DNA of 64,000 bases, taken from contig CAJXRM010000006.1 in assembly GCA_913059205.1 (NCBI GenBank), positions 1 through 64,000 of the forward strand. Reading direction: 5' to 3'. The notes beneath the pieces are model-generated. The model had not been told where the DNA came from and made no database searches. It worked only from the letters and a program-made list of their open reading frames with translations. This DNA is from an uncultured Flavobacteriales bacterium (lineage in GTDB: Bacteria; Bacteroidota; Bacteroidia; Flavobacteriales_D; Crocinitomicaceae). A program made the translations under genes and the position numbers. Positions 24,003 to 33,753 of the stretch are shown here, in pieces (the first letter of the stretch is position 1; the number at the start of each line of letters is the position of its first letter).

Positions 24003-24764
24003 TTACTTTGTTATTACCCATTGCACAATGAACTCCTGCAATTGATGAGCCCATTGAGAATCTAATAATAAAGATTGGTTTGCGGAAGATAGAGCCAGGC
24101 ACTGAATACCTTTTTCATAATACATCTTTCCATCACTGTTAGCCAATAACGATGTTTCTCCTTTTATTAGTTCAAATTGGTTGGGAATTAATTGTAATTC
24201 TTCAAAAATTCCGGCAGTTGAAATCACAGTTAAATTGGGGTTTTCCTTGGTTAGCGATCCTATATCACTTAAATGAATCAACAATCGAATATCACGGGCT
24301 TTTTTAGGCATGTGCGTCAATAAATAGTCCAATCCATCGTGACCGTTATCTTTACTCGTAACACCAACAATCATAACGTTGACGTCAAGTTTAATTTGAG
24401 ACAATTCATTTTGAATTCCCAATAAAACTGCTATATCAGCAGAATTTTCTAAATCGGCAGCAATCAGAATTGTTGCCTTCGATTTATTGTATAAAAAAGT
24501 GCCTACCATTTCACTTTTTAATGAAACTGTATCACTATTCAAGTCATATTCCCAGCTATAGAAACTCGTTCTTTTCCCATCACCCCAATTTTCTCGAATA
24601 TAATTATTCGTCTTGCGCTCACCATCAGAACCAGCTTCACGACTTTTCATAACATCCGAAGAAAGAAAATTAAAATGTTTTAATAATTGTAACTGAGTTC
24701 CGTTTTGCGCTATTGAAGCATTTATAAAGAGCACACACCCTATTACTGATATCAACTTTATCAT
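24003..24764 (-). CDS. Exported M28-like peptidase homologue, probably inactive
   Basis: The 253-residue protein has a signal peptide (about 1-19, ending at IAQ). The fold pattern recalls M28 aminopeptidases: the early HFNFLSSDVMKSREAGSDGE-type segment, a strand then ADLENSADIAVLLGIQNEL where active enzymes have the DN-SG metal site, and a C-terminal LDSQWAHQLQEFI where they end with a zinc histidine. The usual His, Asp and Glu metal ligands are not seen, so it may be a catalytically dead binding protein. It converges on the histidine kinase gene with a 4-nt gap. Confidence 0.6.
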   Translation of the reverse strand: MIKLISVIGCVLFINASIAQNGTQLQLLKHFNFLSSDVMKSREAGSDGERKTNNYIRENWGDGKRTSFYSWEYDLNSDTVSLKSEMVGTFLYNKSKATILIAADLENSADIAVLLGIQNELSQIKLDVNVMIVGVTSKDNGHDGLDYLLTHMPKKARDIRLLIHLSDIGSLTKENPNLTVISTAGIFEELQLIPNQFELIKGETSLLANSDGKMYYEKGIQCLALSSANQSLLLDSQWAHQLQEFIVQWVITK

Positions 24765-24864
24765 TCTATTGTCTTATATATCCGACGAATTTACAAAAAT
24801 CATTGTTAACATTTCTTGGTTTTCTGTTAACAATTCCTTTAACAAACTAAGCATTCTTTGTACC

Positions 24865-24872
24865 TATCTTTG
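24865..24872 (+). promoter_or_regulatory. -7 box of the alpha/beta hydrolase gene
   Basis: TATCTTTG fits TAnnTTTG and lies 12 nt before the ATG at 24885, so the leader would be only about 7 nt. The -33 element is not clear. Confidence 0.5.
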
Positions 24873-24884
24873 TAAAAAAATATT

Positions 24885-25562
24885 ATGAAGTATTTTCTAT
24901 CATTCATCCTTATGTTTTCATTTACTTCCTTTGGACAGTTGTCTACAGTAAAAGGAAAAACTCATTATAACTTCTGGATCAACTTACCATCCGATAGTGT
25001 TCTAAAATCAAATCCTCCAGTTTTAGTATTCCTCCACGGTAGGAGTTTGTCTGGAACCGATATGAATCGCGTAAAAAAATATGGAGTAATTCGTGAAATT
25101 GAAAAAGGACGAAAAATACCTGCAATTGTCATCGCTCCTCAAGTTGTTTCGGGATCCTGGGACCCTGATAAAATATTAGAAGTTATTCAATATGTACAGA
25201 AATCGTACAAAACGGATACAAATCGTGTTTATGTATGCGGTATGAGCCTTGGAGGATATGGAACAATGCATTTTGCAGGTAAGCATCCAAATAAAGTAAC
25301 TGCCGCCGTTGCACTCTGTGGAGGTGGTAACACGAATGATGCGTGTAATTTATCTTCAATTCCATTCTGGATTCAACATGGATCTTCTGATGAAGCGGTT
25401 CCAGTTTCGCAATCACGTGAAATGGTTCAAGCCATTAGGAAGTGTACGAATAAAGGTGAAAATTTGATTTACACTGAAATTAAAGGTGCAAATCATGGTG
25501 CGCTGGAGCGTGTATTTAGAAGCGATGAAATGTATGATTGGCTTTTCAGCAAGAAAAAGTAA
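24885..25562 (+). CDS. Exported alpha/beta hydrolase (esterase)
   Basis: The 225-residue protein has a signal peptide (about 1-17), then an alpha/beta hydrolase fold: the oxyanion-site strand VLVFLHGRSLSG, the nucleophile elbow CGMSLGGYG (Ser near 122), the acid HGSSDEAVPV (Asp) and the base ANHGALERVF (His). It resembles predicted phospholipase/carboxylesterase and PHB-depolymerase-like esterases. The substrate is not determinable. It is monocistronic, and a long inverted repeat begins 3 nt after the stop. Confidence 0.88.
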   Translation: MKYFLSFILMFSFTSFGQLSTVKGKTHYNFWINLPSDSVLKSNPPVLVFLHGRSLSGTDMNRVKKYGVIREIEKGRKIPAIVIAPQVVSGSWDPDKILEVIQYVQKSYKTDTNRVYVCGMSLGGYGTMHFAGKHPNKVTAAVALCGGGNTNDACNLSSIPFWIQHGSSDEAVPVSQSREMVQAIRKCTNKGENLIYTEIKGANHGALERVFRSDEMYDWLFSKKK

Positions 25563-25565
25563 AAG

Positions 25566-25648
25566 TTCACGCATTTTGGCAATTGCTTAACTAAAACTAT
25601 ACCTAAAGAAAACTGCTAAAACTGCAATTGCCAAAATACAAGTGAACG
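25566..25648. repeat. Long imperfect inverted repeat after the hydrolase gene
   Basis: A perfect 14-bp pair (25574-25587, ATTTTGGCAATTGC, with 25625-25638) is extended by GTTCAC/GTGAAC (25566-25571 with 25643-25648) across a small 2/4-nt internal loop. The apical loop is 37 nt. No T-run follows directly, so it is not a standard terminator. It could be an RNA structure at the 3' end of the hydrolase mRNA or a dispersed repeat unit. Confidence 0.8.
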
Positions 25649-25877
25649 AGTGAATGTGGTTAGGTAATTTTTTTACCTTCTCAAATGTATGTAATTGTTT
25701 TGTTCAAAAAAACCAAAAATTGAAAAATGGGTAGAACTACGCATGATTTCAGGTAGTTTCCGCAATTTTTCATTTTTTTCAAATCAACACCATTTTTAAT
25801 GTAAAAAACACCGTTACTATTTTAATTACAGTACTTTTGTCGCCTCAAATGACAATGGCATATTAATTAGATGTAAA
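25649..25877 (+). promoter_or_regulatory. Intergenic stretch with -7 box for the KTSC/J-domain gene
   Basis: The 229 AT-rich bases hold no gene. The only clear signal is TACTTTTG at 25832-25839, a Bacteroidota -7 box, giving a leader of about 30 nt to the ATG at 25878. Confidence 0.5.
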
Positions 25878-26327
25878 ATGAAACGCATTAACGAATACAA
25901 AAAAATCTTTGGAATTACTGGAGAACTTCAGCTCAAGGAATTAAAATCTGTTTACCGCAATTTGGTAAAAGAGTGGCATCCAGATAAATTTCAATCAGAT
26001 GACGCAAAACTGGCTGAAGCCGAAGAGATGAGTCAGAAAATAATAGATGGGTATCATTTTTTAGTGAGTATTGCACCAGAGACGAAAGCTGCAAATTTGG
26101 AAGAGTATACTTCTACAATCATGGAAAGTGGGATTGAGGACTTTCAGCACAAAGGTCTTTTGTTAGAAATGACTTTTACTGATGGCTCAACTTACGAGTA
26201 TTTTGGTGTTCCACGTTCTGTATACATCAAGTTAATTCAATCCGATAAGCAAGTACGTTTCGCAAAAAGAAGTATATATAATTCATATTTATACAGAAAA
26301 TCTAAAAGAGGGACTTTGGATAATTAA
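25878..26327 (+). CDS. J domain plus KTSC domain protein
   Basis: The 149-residue protein has an N-terminal J domain (about 5-70, VKEWHPDKF carries the HPD motif) fused to a C-terminal KTSC domain (about 90-145). The latter is visible as LLEMTFTDGSTYEYFGVPRS, YIKLIQSDKQ and FAKRSIYNSYLYRK, although the literal KTSC triad is absent. KTSC domains are found near RNA-binding or nucleic-acid enzymes, but their role is unknown. The J domain should stimulate DnaK. It is soluble and monocistronic. Confidence 0.85.
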   Translation: MKRINEYKKIFGITGELQLKELKSVYRNLVKEWHPDKFQSDDAKLAEAEEMSQKIIDGYHFLVSIAPETKAANLEEYTSTIMESGIEDFQHKGLLLEMTFTDGSTYEYFGVPRSVYIKLIQSDKQVRFAKRSIYNSYLYRKSKRGTLDN

Positions 26328-26416
26328 TGGGTAAGTCGTAGATCTTCAAATTCATAATTATCTTTCAAAAAATCCTTTGTATAAAGTGAATAGTGTTATC
26401 TTCGATTTCAAACTCA

Positions 26417-27271
26417 ATGGAAGATAAAAAAACACATAAACGAACCTTAGTTGTTCAAGGTGGAGGTTTTCGCACAAGCTTTACTGCAGGTGTTTTGGAC
26501 GCCTTTATCATGAGCGATTATAGAGAGTTCGATTTTTTCATCGGAAATTCTGGAGGAGCAATTGCACTTTCCTACTTTCTTAGCAATCAGTATAAGAAGT
26601 ATTATGAAGCTATGTGCTTACTTGCTTCAGATGCTGAGTTTTTCAGTTATAATCGAATTATGTCCCCTGAAGGAATGATGAATGTTGATTACTTTAGAGA
26701 AGTTGCAAATCGATACATTCCTTTTGAAATGGATGAAGCAATAAAGTTCATTGAAAACAAAGAACTGGCATTTGTTATGACAGACCTCACAACGGGTAAA
26801 CCACATTATTATCGCCCTAATAAAAAAACTTGGATTGATGCGGTAATCGCTTCTTGTACTTTACCATTTGTGACCAAAGGAAAACATCAATTGCACAATA
26901 GAGACTATATGGATGGTGGTTGGAGTGATCCATTACCGGTAGAATGGGCATACAATCAAGGTGCACGAGATATTGTTGTTATCAGAACTCTTCCTCCAGA
27001 TTTAAAATTAAAACAATCTTGGTCAGATTATTTTGGTTCGATGGTTTACAATTCAGATGACCCTGTAAAGCAATGTTTCGAAAAGAACCATGAAATTTAT
27101 AACCGTTCAGTTGACTTTATCAATAATCCACCAAAAGACTCAATAATTAAGTTCATAGCTCCAAATCAACCGTTGAAAACTGGAACCTATTCAAATTCAA
27201 TAAATGACGTTACCGCTGACTACCGCAATGGTCTTGACAAAGGAATTGAGTTTATTCGGAATGGAAATTAA
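26417..27271 (+). CDS. Patatin-like phospholipase
   Basis: From the ATG at 26417 the protein has 284 residues; an upstream ATG at 26393 adds eight unconserved residues. The oxyanion loop QGGGFRTSFTAGVLDAF, the nucleophile motif GNSGGA (GxSxG with Ser near 48) and the catalytic aspartate in YMDGGWSDPLPVEWA (DGG) are all intact. It belongs to the YjjU-like branch with no signal peptide. It probably cleaves acyl esters of membrane lipids on the cytoplasmic face. It converges on the PKD-repeat protein gene. Confidence 0.92.
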   Translation: MEDKKTHKRTLVVQGGGFRTSFTAGVLDAFIMSDYREFDFFIGNSGGAIALSYFLSNQYKKYYEAMCLLASDAEFFSYNRIMSPEGMMNVDYFREVANRYIPFEMDEAIKFIENKELAFVMTDLTTGKPHYYRPNKKTWIDAVIASCTLPFVTKGKHQLHNRDYMDGGWSDPLPVEWAYNQGARDIVVIRTLPPDLKLKQSWSDYFGSMVYNSDDPVKQCFEKNHEIYNRSVDFINNPPKDSIIKFIAPNQPLKTGTYSNSINDVTADYRNGLDKGIEFIRNGN

Positions 27272-27279
27272 ATAATAAT

Positions 27280-30200
27280 CTATTGACCATTCACGACTGT
27301 AACATTTCCATGTTTAGATACAAAATCTCCTGACACTAAAACTCCTTCAAGAATATAAAAATATACTCCGTCAGTTACCTTTTCACTGGATTTTTGATCC
27401 AATCCATCCCATAACAAAACACCTGTCGCATCCGTACGATTATGAATAACATTACCCCATCTATTTAATATCACAATATCAAACGATTTAAAAATATCCG
27501 CAGGAAGGATGAACAAATCATTAATTCCATCTCCATTTGTAGTGATTACATTTGGAATATTAAACTCATTCGTAATCGTTACTGTAGTTGTGTAAGCATC
27601 AACGCAACCATTTTGATCTTCAACAAGAAGAGTGATCGAATATGTACCTGGAAGTCCGTATTGCTGCATAACATCAGCGCCGCTAAAATTGACTAAAGTA
27701 TCACCATTAATGATCCACGTCCATGTTGAAATTGAAGCTGATGTAAAAGTAGAGGACTCTAAAAACGTAAAAGTAGTTCCCATGGGGCCTTCAGTGGGCG
27801 TTGGAGAGAAAAACGCATTTAAACCATTGTTTATTACATCAATTTGTGGTAATTCATAAAGCACTTCACAACCCAATGAATCAGAGATTAAGGCTGTAGG
27901 GACAAACGAATCGTAATCCAAATACGTGTGGTTGAACTGATTCGTATTATTAACGGTAGTTCCATCGTCCAAATTCCATTCAATATTCGACACATTCACT
28001 TGATTTTGCGCTTCAAAAATGAACGTTTGACCGCAAACATCACCAAAGCTCGTCCAAATAGGATTTGCTGAAGGTCCAAAAATGGTCAAATAATCAACTA
28101 ACAACGTGTCGCTTGTACATCCAAATTCATCCGCAATTGAAAAGTTCAACGAATATGTTCCTGCAAAAACGTATGTGTTGTTCGGGTTTTCTAGTGACGA
28201 TGTTTTGCCGTCACCAAAATCCCAGTTCCACGAGGCAATATTTCCAATCGAATTTGAATTATCGGTAAATCCAGCAAACACTGGTGGACAAGTGAACTGA
28301 CCGGCACCATTTACATTTGCACCAGTCAAAACAAAACTGAGATCGGCATTTGGAGTAGAAACTATAATTGGCACTGTCAATGAATCTGTACAACCATTAA
28401 TATCTGTTGCTATAAGCATCACATTATGGGAAACAGAACTAACTACTGGTATTGACGGCTCATTAAATGCGCTTGAATAATCAGTGGCTCCGGAAACCAA
28501 AGTTCCATCAACAAACCATTCATAAGATGTTCCACTTGTACTTGTGTTAACAGTGGTAAAACCTTCCAAATTACAAACAACATCATCCAAAGTGAAATCT
28601 GCAACAGGCTTAGTTATCAACATAGTAGCGACTGCAGGAGCTGATACACACCCAAATTGATCGGTTGCAACTAGTGTAGTAATAAATGACCCTTCCGTGT
28701 TAAATGTGAACTGGGTATTTGTTGCTACATTGTTAGTTGTTTGCGTAGTTGCATTTGGAAATGTCCATAAAAAACTACTCAAAGGCATTCCATTTCCAAC
28801 TGCACTTGATGAATTCGTGTACGTCACCGTGACTGGAGCACAACCTGTAGTATTCGACGGCGTAATAGTCGCAACAGGTAACGCAAGGGCATCCAATCCA
28901 ACAAAAGTCGAAGTAGAAGCGCACCCCACTGAATTTGTTGCAGTCAATATAATTGTAAAGGCTCCAGAGTTTGTATACGTAAACGAAGCTGGACTTCCAG
29001 AAGTAGAACCTCCATTCCCCATATCATACGTAAAAGTTCCAAATGGATGAGTAGACGTTGAGGTGCTCGTTAATTGAATAGGCGAACCTACACATGTTGA
29101 ATCATTGGATAAAGTAAATCCAGCAACAGTCTGAGAAACGTGAATTGTTTGACTCGTACTATCAGAACAACCAGTTGTGTGGTTATAAATTACTTGCTCA
29201 ATAACATATGTGCCATAGGCATTATAATTGTGAGATGTGGAGCCTTGGTCGGCATCATCTAGGTCAATATCATCAAAAAATGTCGTTGAACCATCACCCC
29301 ATTTCCATATCATTTCAACATCATCGGAAGTTTGACCAATAATAGCGTCATCAGTAACATTCAACGTAATTGGCAAAGAAGCTGGATTACAAAATAACGT
29401 TTGATCAGGTGTAAACATGGAGATTGGGGCCTTTATATATACTGCTTGTGTCGTGACCAATGTATCCTTACATCCTCTCCAATCGACAATTAAAGTTACA
29501 TCAAAATAACCGGTGTCCGATGGGTACGGATATGTAGGGTTTTGCAAGTTGCTTACACCTCCATCTCCAAAATCCCAACTATACGTTACATCTGCAGGAT
29601 CTGGTGTTCCGTTAAATGTGGTCTGGTCCGTAAATACAATCGGTGTCTTGGCACACTCAATTATTGGAGCAACAGAAAAATTGACGTTTGAAATGGAACC
29701 AACTTGAATTGTATCTAACATTGTTAAACTCGCTGTACACCCGCTTTGAGTTGTCACTGTAAGCGAAACAGAATAAACACCTTCATTGTACACATGAGGC
29801 GGTGGGGATTGAGCATTTACGTTCGGACTTCCGTCACCAAAATTCCAAACCCAAGAAACTAGCGGATCACCTATTGGGTTAGGAGAAGCAGATGATTCAG
29901 AAAATTGAACCGTCAAGGGCTCACATCCATTATATTGATCCATTGAAAATTGCACTGTCGGCGACGAAACATTGATATAATTATTAATAACTGATGAATT
30001 CGTACATCCACTTGCATTTGTCATAGTTAATGTCACTGTAAAAGAACCATTAGAATTATATGTTTGAGCCGGAGGATTAGTACCGTTAAACGTATTTCCA
30101 TTCCCAAAATTCCAAACAAATGTTCCCGCGCCAGATGTGTTAGTAAACATTACATTCAAAGGAGCACAACCGGTTGTTGTATTTGCCGTAAATGAAGGTG

Positions 30201-31014
30201 TTGGTAAAGGATTTATTGTAATGTTCTGATTAAATGTACTCGAGCATCCAGAAATTGTATTTTGAGATGTCAATGTAACGTTATAGGTTCCAGGAGTACT
30301 ATATGAATGCACCGGATTTTGAGATGATGAAGTTTGTCCATCTCCAAAATTCCAGCTCCAACTATTTGACCCAACTGTTGACATATCTGTAAATGCAATA
30401 GGAGCACCAACGCACCCTTGAGCCGGAGCATTGAAACTAGCAGAATAATTAGATACGACAATGTTCTGAGAAATAGAATTCGTACAACCTGTATTGGTAT
30501 TTGTAACAACTAGTGATACCGGAAAAGTCCCTGCAGAATTGTAAGTAACCGATGGCGGCGATTGATTCGTAGAAGTTTGTCCGTTTCCAAATGTCCAATT
30601 ATAAGTTATTCCAGCACCCGTTTGTGATGTATTGGTAAATGTAACCGAAAAGGGAACGGTACATCCATTTCCTGATGTTGTAAAACCTACTGTTGGTAAG
30701 GGATTAACTATTATATAATTTGTTTTCACCTCGGGGTCAGCTTGCCCATTTGCAGCTGTTACAACAAGCGTAACGGAATAAGTTCCTGGGGCAGTATAGG
30801 TGTGACTCGGATTTGTAACTGTAGATGAATTTCCATCACCAAAATCCCAAGAACGACTAATTATAGGCGATCCTCCAGCTGTTGAGAGATCAGTAAATGA
30901 AACCGATGTTCCTATACAAACCTGTGTGGTGTTGACCGAAAAATTAGCCACTGGTGGTTGTGCCAAGACTAAAAAATTCACCAATAAAAATACAAATGCA
31001 AATAGTAATCTCAT
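27280..31014 (-). CDS. Giant PKD-repeat surface protein with T9SS type B (CHU_C) domain
   Basis: From the ATG at 31014, which gives a good signal peptide (MRLLFAFVFLLVNFLVLAQ), the protein has 1244 residues. I count about 13 PKD-like repeats of 80-100 residues, each marked by WDFGDG, WNFGDG, WTFGNG or decayed forms, and paired cysteines recur between them. The C-terminal 90 residues form the gliding-motility-associated domain (PNVITTNGDGINDLF ... ILNRWGNVIH ... GVYFYIL). It is a T9SS cargo adhesin or filament-like surface protein. Such proteins attach to cells, polysaccharides or prey. Confidence 0.93.
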   Translation of the reverse strand: MRLLFAFVFLLVNFLVLAQPPVANFSVNTTQVCIGTSVSFTDLSTAGGSPIISRSWDFGDGNSSTVTNPSHTYTAPGTYSVTLVVTAANGQADPEVKTNYIIVNPLPTVGFTTSGNGCTVPFSVTFTNTSQTGAGITYNWTFGNGQTSTNQSPPSVTYNSAGTFPVSLVVTNTNTGCTNSISQNIVVSNYSASFNAPAQGCVGAPIAFTDMSTVGSNSWSWNFGDGQTSSSQNPVHSYSTPGTYNVTLTSQNTISGCSSTFNQNITINPLPTPSFTANTTTGCAPLNVMFTNTSGAGTFVWNFGNGNTFNGTNPPAQTYNSNGSFTVTLTMTNASGCTNSSVINNYINVSSPTVQFSMDQYNGCEPLTVQFSESSASPNPIGDPLVSWVWNFGDGSPNVNAQSPPPHVYNEGVYSVSLTVTTQSGCTASLTMLDTIQVGSISNVNFSVAPIIECAKTPIVFTDQTTFNGTPDPADVTYSWDFGDGGVSNLQNPTYPYPSDTGYFDVTLIVDWRGCKDTLVTTQAVYIKAPISMFTPDQTLFCNPASLPITLNVTDDAIIGQTSDDVEMIWKWGDGSTTFFDDIDLDDADQGSTSHNYNAYGTYVIEQVIYNHTTGCSDSTSQTIHVSQTVAGFTLSNDSTCVGSPIQLTSTSTSTHPFGTFTYDMGNGGSTSGSPASFTYTNSGAFTIILTATNSVGCASTSTFVGLDALALPVATITPSNTTGCAPVTVTYTNSSSAVGNGMPLSSFLWTFPNATTQTTNNVATNTQFTFNTEGSFITTLVATDQFGCVSAPAVATMLITKPVADFTLDDVVCNLEGFTTVNTSTSGTSYEWFVDGTLVSGATDYSSAFNEPSIPVVSSVSHNVMLIATDINGCTDSLTVPIIVSTPNADLSFVLTGANVNGAGQFTCPPVFAGFTDNSNSIGNIASWNWDFGDGKTSSLENPNNTYVFAGTYSLNFSIADEFGCTSDTLLVDYLTIFGPSANPIWTSFGDVCGQTFIFEAQNQVNVSNIEWNLDDGTTVNNTNQFNHTYLDYDSFVPTALISDSLGCEVLYELPQIDVINNGLNAFFSPTPTEGPMGTTFTFLESSTFTSASISTWTWIINGDTLVNFSGADVMQQYGLPGTYSITLLVEDQNGCVDAYTTTVTITNEFNIPNVITTNGDGINDLFILPADIFKSFDIVILNRWGNVIHNRTDATGVLLWDGLDQKSSEKVTDGVYFYILEGVLVSGDFVSKHGNVTVVNGQ

Positions 31015-31203
31015 ACAAAAAAAATTAGTTAATAAATATTGGAGAATGTAACTATATAAACGTTGTAAAAGCTCCTCTGGTTGCATGGTTCGAGCAATTT
31101 ATTTTTGTAAATGCAACAACAATCTAAAAAGCAACACTTTAACTTTAAACAATTAATTTTTCAATCTGGAAATGCCTAACTCAAATTTTACTAATTTTAA
31201 ATT

Positions 31204-32760
31204 ATGAAAATTTTACTCCATACTCTCTTTATTCTTTTTTCTACTTCAGGTATTTGTCAATCCATTGACGTCCAAAAGTATCATCTCGACATTACTGTTA
31301 CTGACGATTCGGATTTAATTCGCGTGACAGAAAAAGTACAAATTCTATTTTCAAAATCTTGTTCAACATTCGAATTAGATTTAGCTTCTCTTAACGAAGA
31401 ATCGAAAGGTATGCTTGTCAGTTCTGTAAAAGAAAATGATGTCGAAGTCCCTTTTACTCATAAGCTAAACAAGTTAATTATCGAAACCGACAAAGGATTT
31501 GAATCCAATGTGAATATGTACACAATAGCATTTGAAGGAGTTCCAATTGACGGTTTGGTTATTGGTAAAAACAAGTATGGTGCACGAACAGTTTTTGGCG
31601 ACAATTGGCCAAACAGGGCACATAATTGGTTCGCTTGTGTTGACCACCCTTCAGACAAAGCTGCAATCCACTATACTGTTACCGCTCCGAAAAAATACCA
31701 ATGTGTTGCCAATGGAAAATTAATTCAACGGCATGACATAAATAAAACTCATTCCAAATTTATTTTTGATACGGACATACCTCTTCCAACTAAAGTAATG
31801 GTAATTGGACTAGCACAACTTAATTTCGAACAATTAGACTTTCCTGATTTAAAGGTGATAAATGCGGTTTATCCTGAAGACAAAGAGTCTGGATTCAGAG
31901 ATATGAAAGCTGCTACTTATCCTTTGGAATTTTTCATTGAAAACATTGGGCCTTATCCATATGAGGAATTGTATAATGTGCAATCAACTACTCGATTTGG
32001 AGGAATGGAAAATGCGGGTTGTATTTTTTATGATGAAAATGCAATTACAGGTAAAGGAACGATGGATGACCTACTTGCTCATGAAATAGCTCATCAGTGG
32101 TTTGGAAATAGCGTTACCGAAACAGATTGGCAGCATTTATGGTTAAGTGAAGGGTTCGCAACCTACTTCACAAATCTAACTATTGAAAATCGTTTCGGTC
32201 GTGAAAAAATGAATATACAACTAATTAAAGACCGAAAAAGAGTAATCGGATTTTCCAAAAGTGTGCAACTTCCAGTTGTTGACACATTGACAACAGATTT
32301 AATGCAATTGTTAAATCCAAATGCATACCAAAAAGGCTCATGGTTTTTGCACATGCTACGAAACAAGATTGGAAACGAGGCATTCTGGAACGGAATTCGT
32401 GCGTATTACGATGATTACAAGTATCGAAACGCCTCAACCAGCGACTTTATGAAAGCAATGCAAACTGCTTCTGGTCAACCATTACACTCCTTTTTTGTGC
32501 AATGGCTGCGAACTGCTGGACATCCGATTATAAAAACAACTATTACAAAAAAGAATCGATTTTCAATTGAGCAAATACAAGAAGGAAATGCATTTGAATT
32601 TCCACTTGAAGTGAAACTAACGTTCGAAAACGGTGAAACTCAACTTTTGAATTTTAATCTAACTACTAAATTGTTCACATTTAAATCAAATGATAAGCGA
32701 ACAATTAAATCAATTGAATTAGATCCTAATGTGAACTTACTATTTGAAGAAGTCAACTAA
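31204..32760 (+). CDS. Secreted M1-family metallopeptidase
   Basis: The 518-residue protein has a signal peptide (about 1-18), an N-terminal beta domain and the gluzincin core: the exopeptidase motif RFGGMENAGC, then HEIAHQWFGNSV with the third zinc ligand in LSEGFATYF. It is shorter than PepN, lacking the long C-terminal helical domain, and is typical of exported Bacteroidota M1 enzymes. It trims N-terminal residues from peptides in the periplasm. It is divergent from the PKD-protein gene. Confidence 0.93.
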   Translation: MKILLHTLFILFSTSGICQSIDVQKYHLDITVTDDSDLIRVTEKVQILFSKSCSTFELDLASLNEESKGMLVSSVKENDVEVPFTHKLNKLIIETDKGFESNVNMYTIAFEGVPIDGLVIGKNKYGARTVFGDNWPNRAHNWFACVDHPSDKAAIHYTVTAPKKYQCVANGKLIQRHDINKTHSKFIFDTDIPLPTKVMVIGLAQLNFEQLDFPDLKVINAVYPEDKESGFRDMKAATYPLEFFIENIGPYPYEELYNVQSTTRFGGMENAGCIFYDENAITGKGTMDDLLAHEIAHQWFGNSVTETDWQHLWLSEGFATYFTNLTIENRFGREKMNIQLIKDRKRVIGFSKSVQLPVVDTLTTDLMQLLNPNAYQKGSWFLHMLRNKIGNEAFWNGIRAYYDDYKYRNASTSDFMKAMQTASGQPLHSFFVQWLRTAGHPIIKTTITKKNRFSIEQIQEGNAFEFPLEVKLTFENGETQLLNFNLTTKLFTFKSNDKRTIKSIELDPNVNLLFEEVN

Positions 32761-32805
32761 TTCTCCTTTTTTTGAATATCTTTATACAAACCAAAAACTA
32801 AAACA

Positions 32806-33633
32806 ATGGAACAACAACCTCTTTATTTAATTCCGTATGATTTCACTCCTGTGTCTGAAGCAGCTCTGCGATTAGGGTTAGATTTAGCCGAGGCGAACAA
32901 AGGAAAAGTACTATTACTTCATGTGGTAAAAAAACCAAATGAAAAGTCGGAGGCAAAAGCTAAGTTCAAAAAATTAACGGGTAATCTTACCAGTGAGGAA
33001 CAAGCATGTACAACATACAAAGTTTTGGTTGGAGATATTTTTGATGATATCGCAAAAGCGAGTGAATTGTTAGATGTGACACTAATCGTTATGGGAACAC
33101 ATGGCGCTAGAGGGTTTCAGAAAATATTTGGAAGTCACGCAGTTAAAATGATCAGCTCATCTGCTTGTCCATTTTTAATAACTCAAGGTAAAAAAGAAAT
33201 AGATAAACTAAAAACGATAGTAATGCCGTTTTCTTTTGAAAAGAAGACGATTCAAATTGCATCATTCGCGAGTAAAATGGCAATGCAATTCAACGCTACA
33301 GTGCATTTAGTCGGATATCACGACAAAGATGAATGGCTCGAAAAGCATATGAAACAAAATCAAATGTTAGTTAAGAAACACCTTGAAGGAAATGGCGTTT
33401 CTTGTGTTATTGCAAACATTGAAATTGGAACAAATTTCGAAAAGGAGTTAATGGCATACGCAGAAAGTGTAGATGCTGATATTATGGCAGCGGGGTATTA
33501 CCAAGACGGTATTATAACGAATCCAAATTCGTTCATTCAATCGATGATAGAAAATAAATTGAACCTACCTCTTTTAACTGTAAATGCTGAAGAATTAACT
33601 GTAAGTACAGGAAACGTAGTCACTTCGTTTTAA
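32806..33633 (+). CDS. Tandem universal stress protein (UspA domains)
   Basis: The 275 residues form two Usp domains. The first (about 5-140) starts YLIPYDFTPVSEAALRLGL and ends with the nucleotide-binding pattern VMGTHGARGFQKIFGSHAVKMI (G-2x-G-9x-G(S/T)), split here over 108-128. The second (about 145-262) is more diverged. It probably binds ATP and responds to starvation or oxidative stress. It starts 45 bp after the M1 peptidase gene and ends at a strong terminator, so co-transcription with the peptidase is possible. Confidence 0.93.
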   Translation: MEQQPLYLIPYDFTPVSEAALRLGLDLAEANKGKVLLLHVVKKPNEKSEAKAKFKKLTGNLTSEEQACTTYKVLVGDIFDDIAKASELLDVTLIVMGTHGARGFQKIFGSHAVKMISSSACPFLITQGKKEIDKLKTIVMPFSFEKKTIQIASFASKMAMQFNATVHLVGYHDKDEWLEKHMKQNQMLVKKHLEGNGVSCVIANIEIGTNFEKELMAYAESVDADIMAAGYYQDGIITNPNSFIQSMIENKLNLPLLTVNAEELTVSTGNVVTSF

Positions 33634-33656
33634 ACGAAACAAACTTAATATCTTAA

Positions 33657-33686
33657 GCCTTTGAAGAATACTTCAAAGGCTTTTTT
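33657..33686 (+). terminator. Terminator of the universal stress protein gene
   Basis: GCCTTTGAAG and CTTCAAAGGC form a perfect 10-bp stem with an AATA loop, followed by six T. Confidence 0.95.
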
Positions 33687-33701
33687 GGTTACTATTAAAT
33701 C

Positions 33702-33733
33702 AAAAAAAGGGCTAAATAAAAATTCAGCCCTTT
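33702..33733 (-). terminator. Terminator of the OmpA-family gene
   Basis: On the minus strand AAAGGGCT and AGCCCTTT pair around 12 nt and run into seven T, 21 nt past the stop at 33754. Confidence 0.9.
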
Positions 33734-33753
33734 CACTATAAATTGTAAAGAGT

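Noticed and set aside
24003-24764. Active M28 aminopeptidase
   Set aside because: The expected zinc ligands are not visible, so it was described as a probable inactive homologue.
28697-29050. Plus-strand open frame of 117 codons within the PKD-repeat gene
   Set aside because: It is the antisense shadow of a long repetitive gene with a clear signal peptide and T9SS domain on the other strand.
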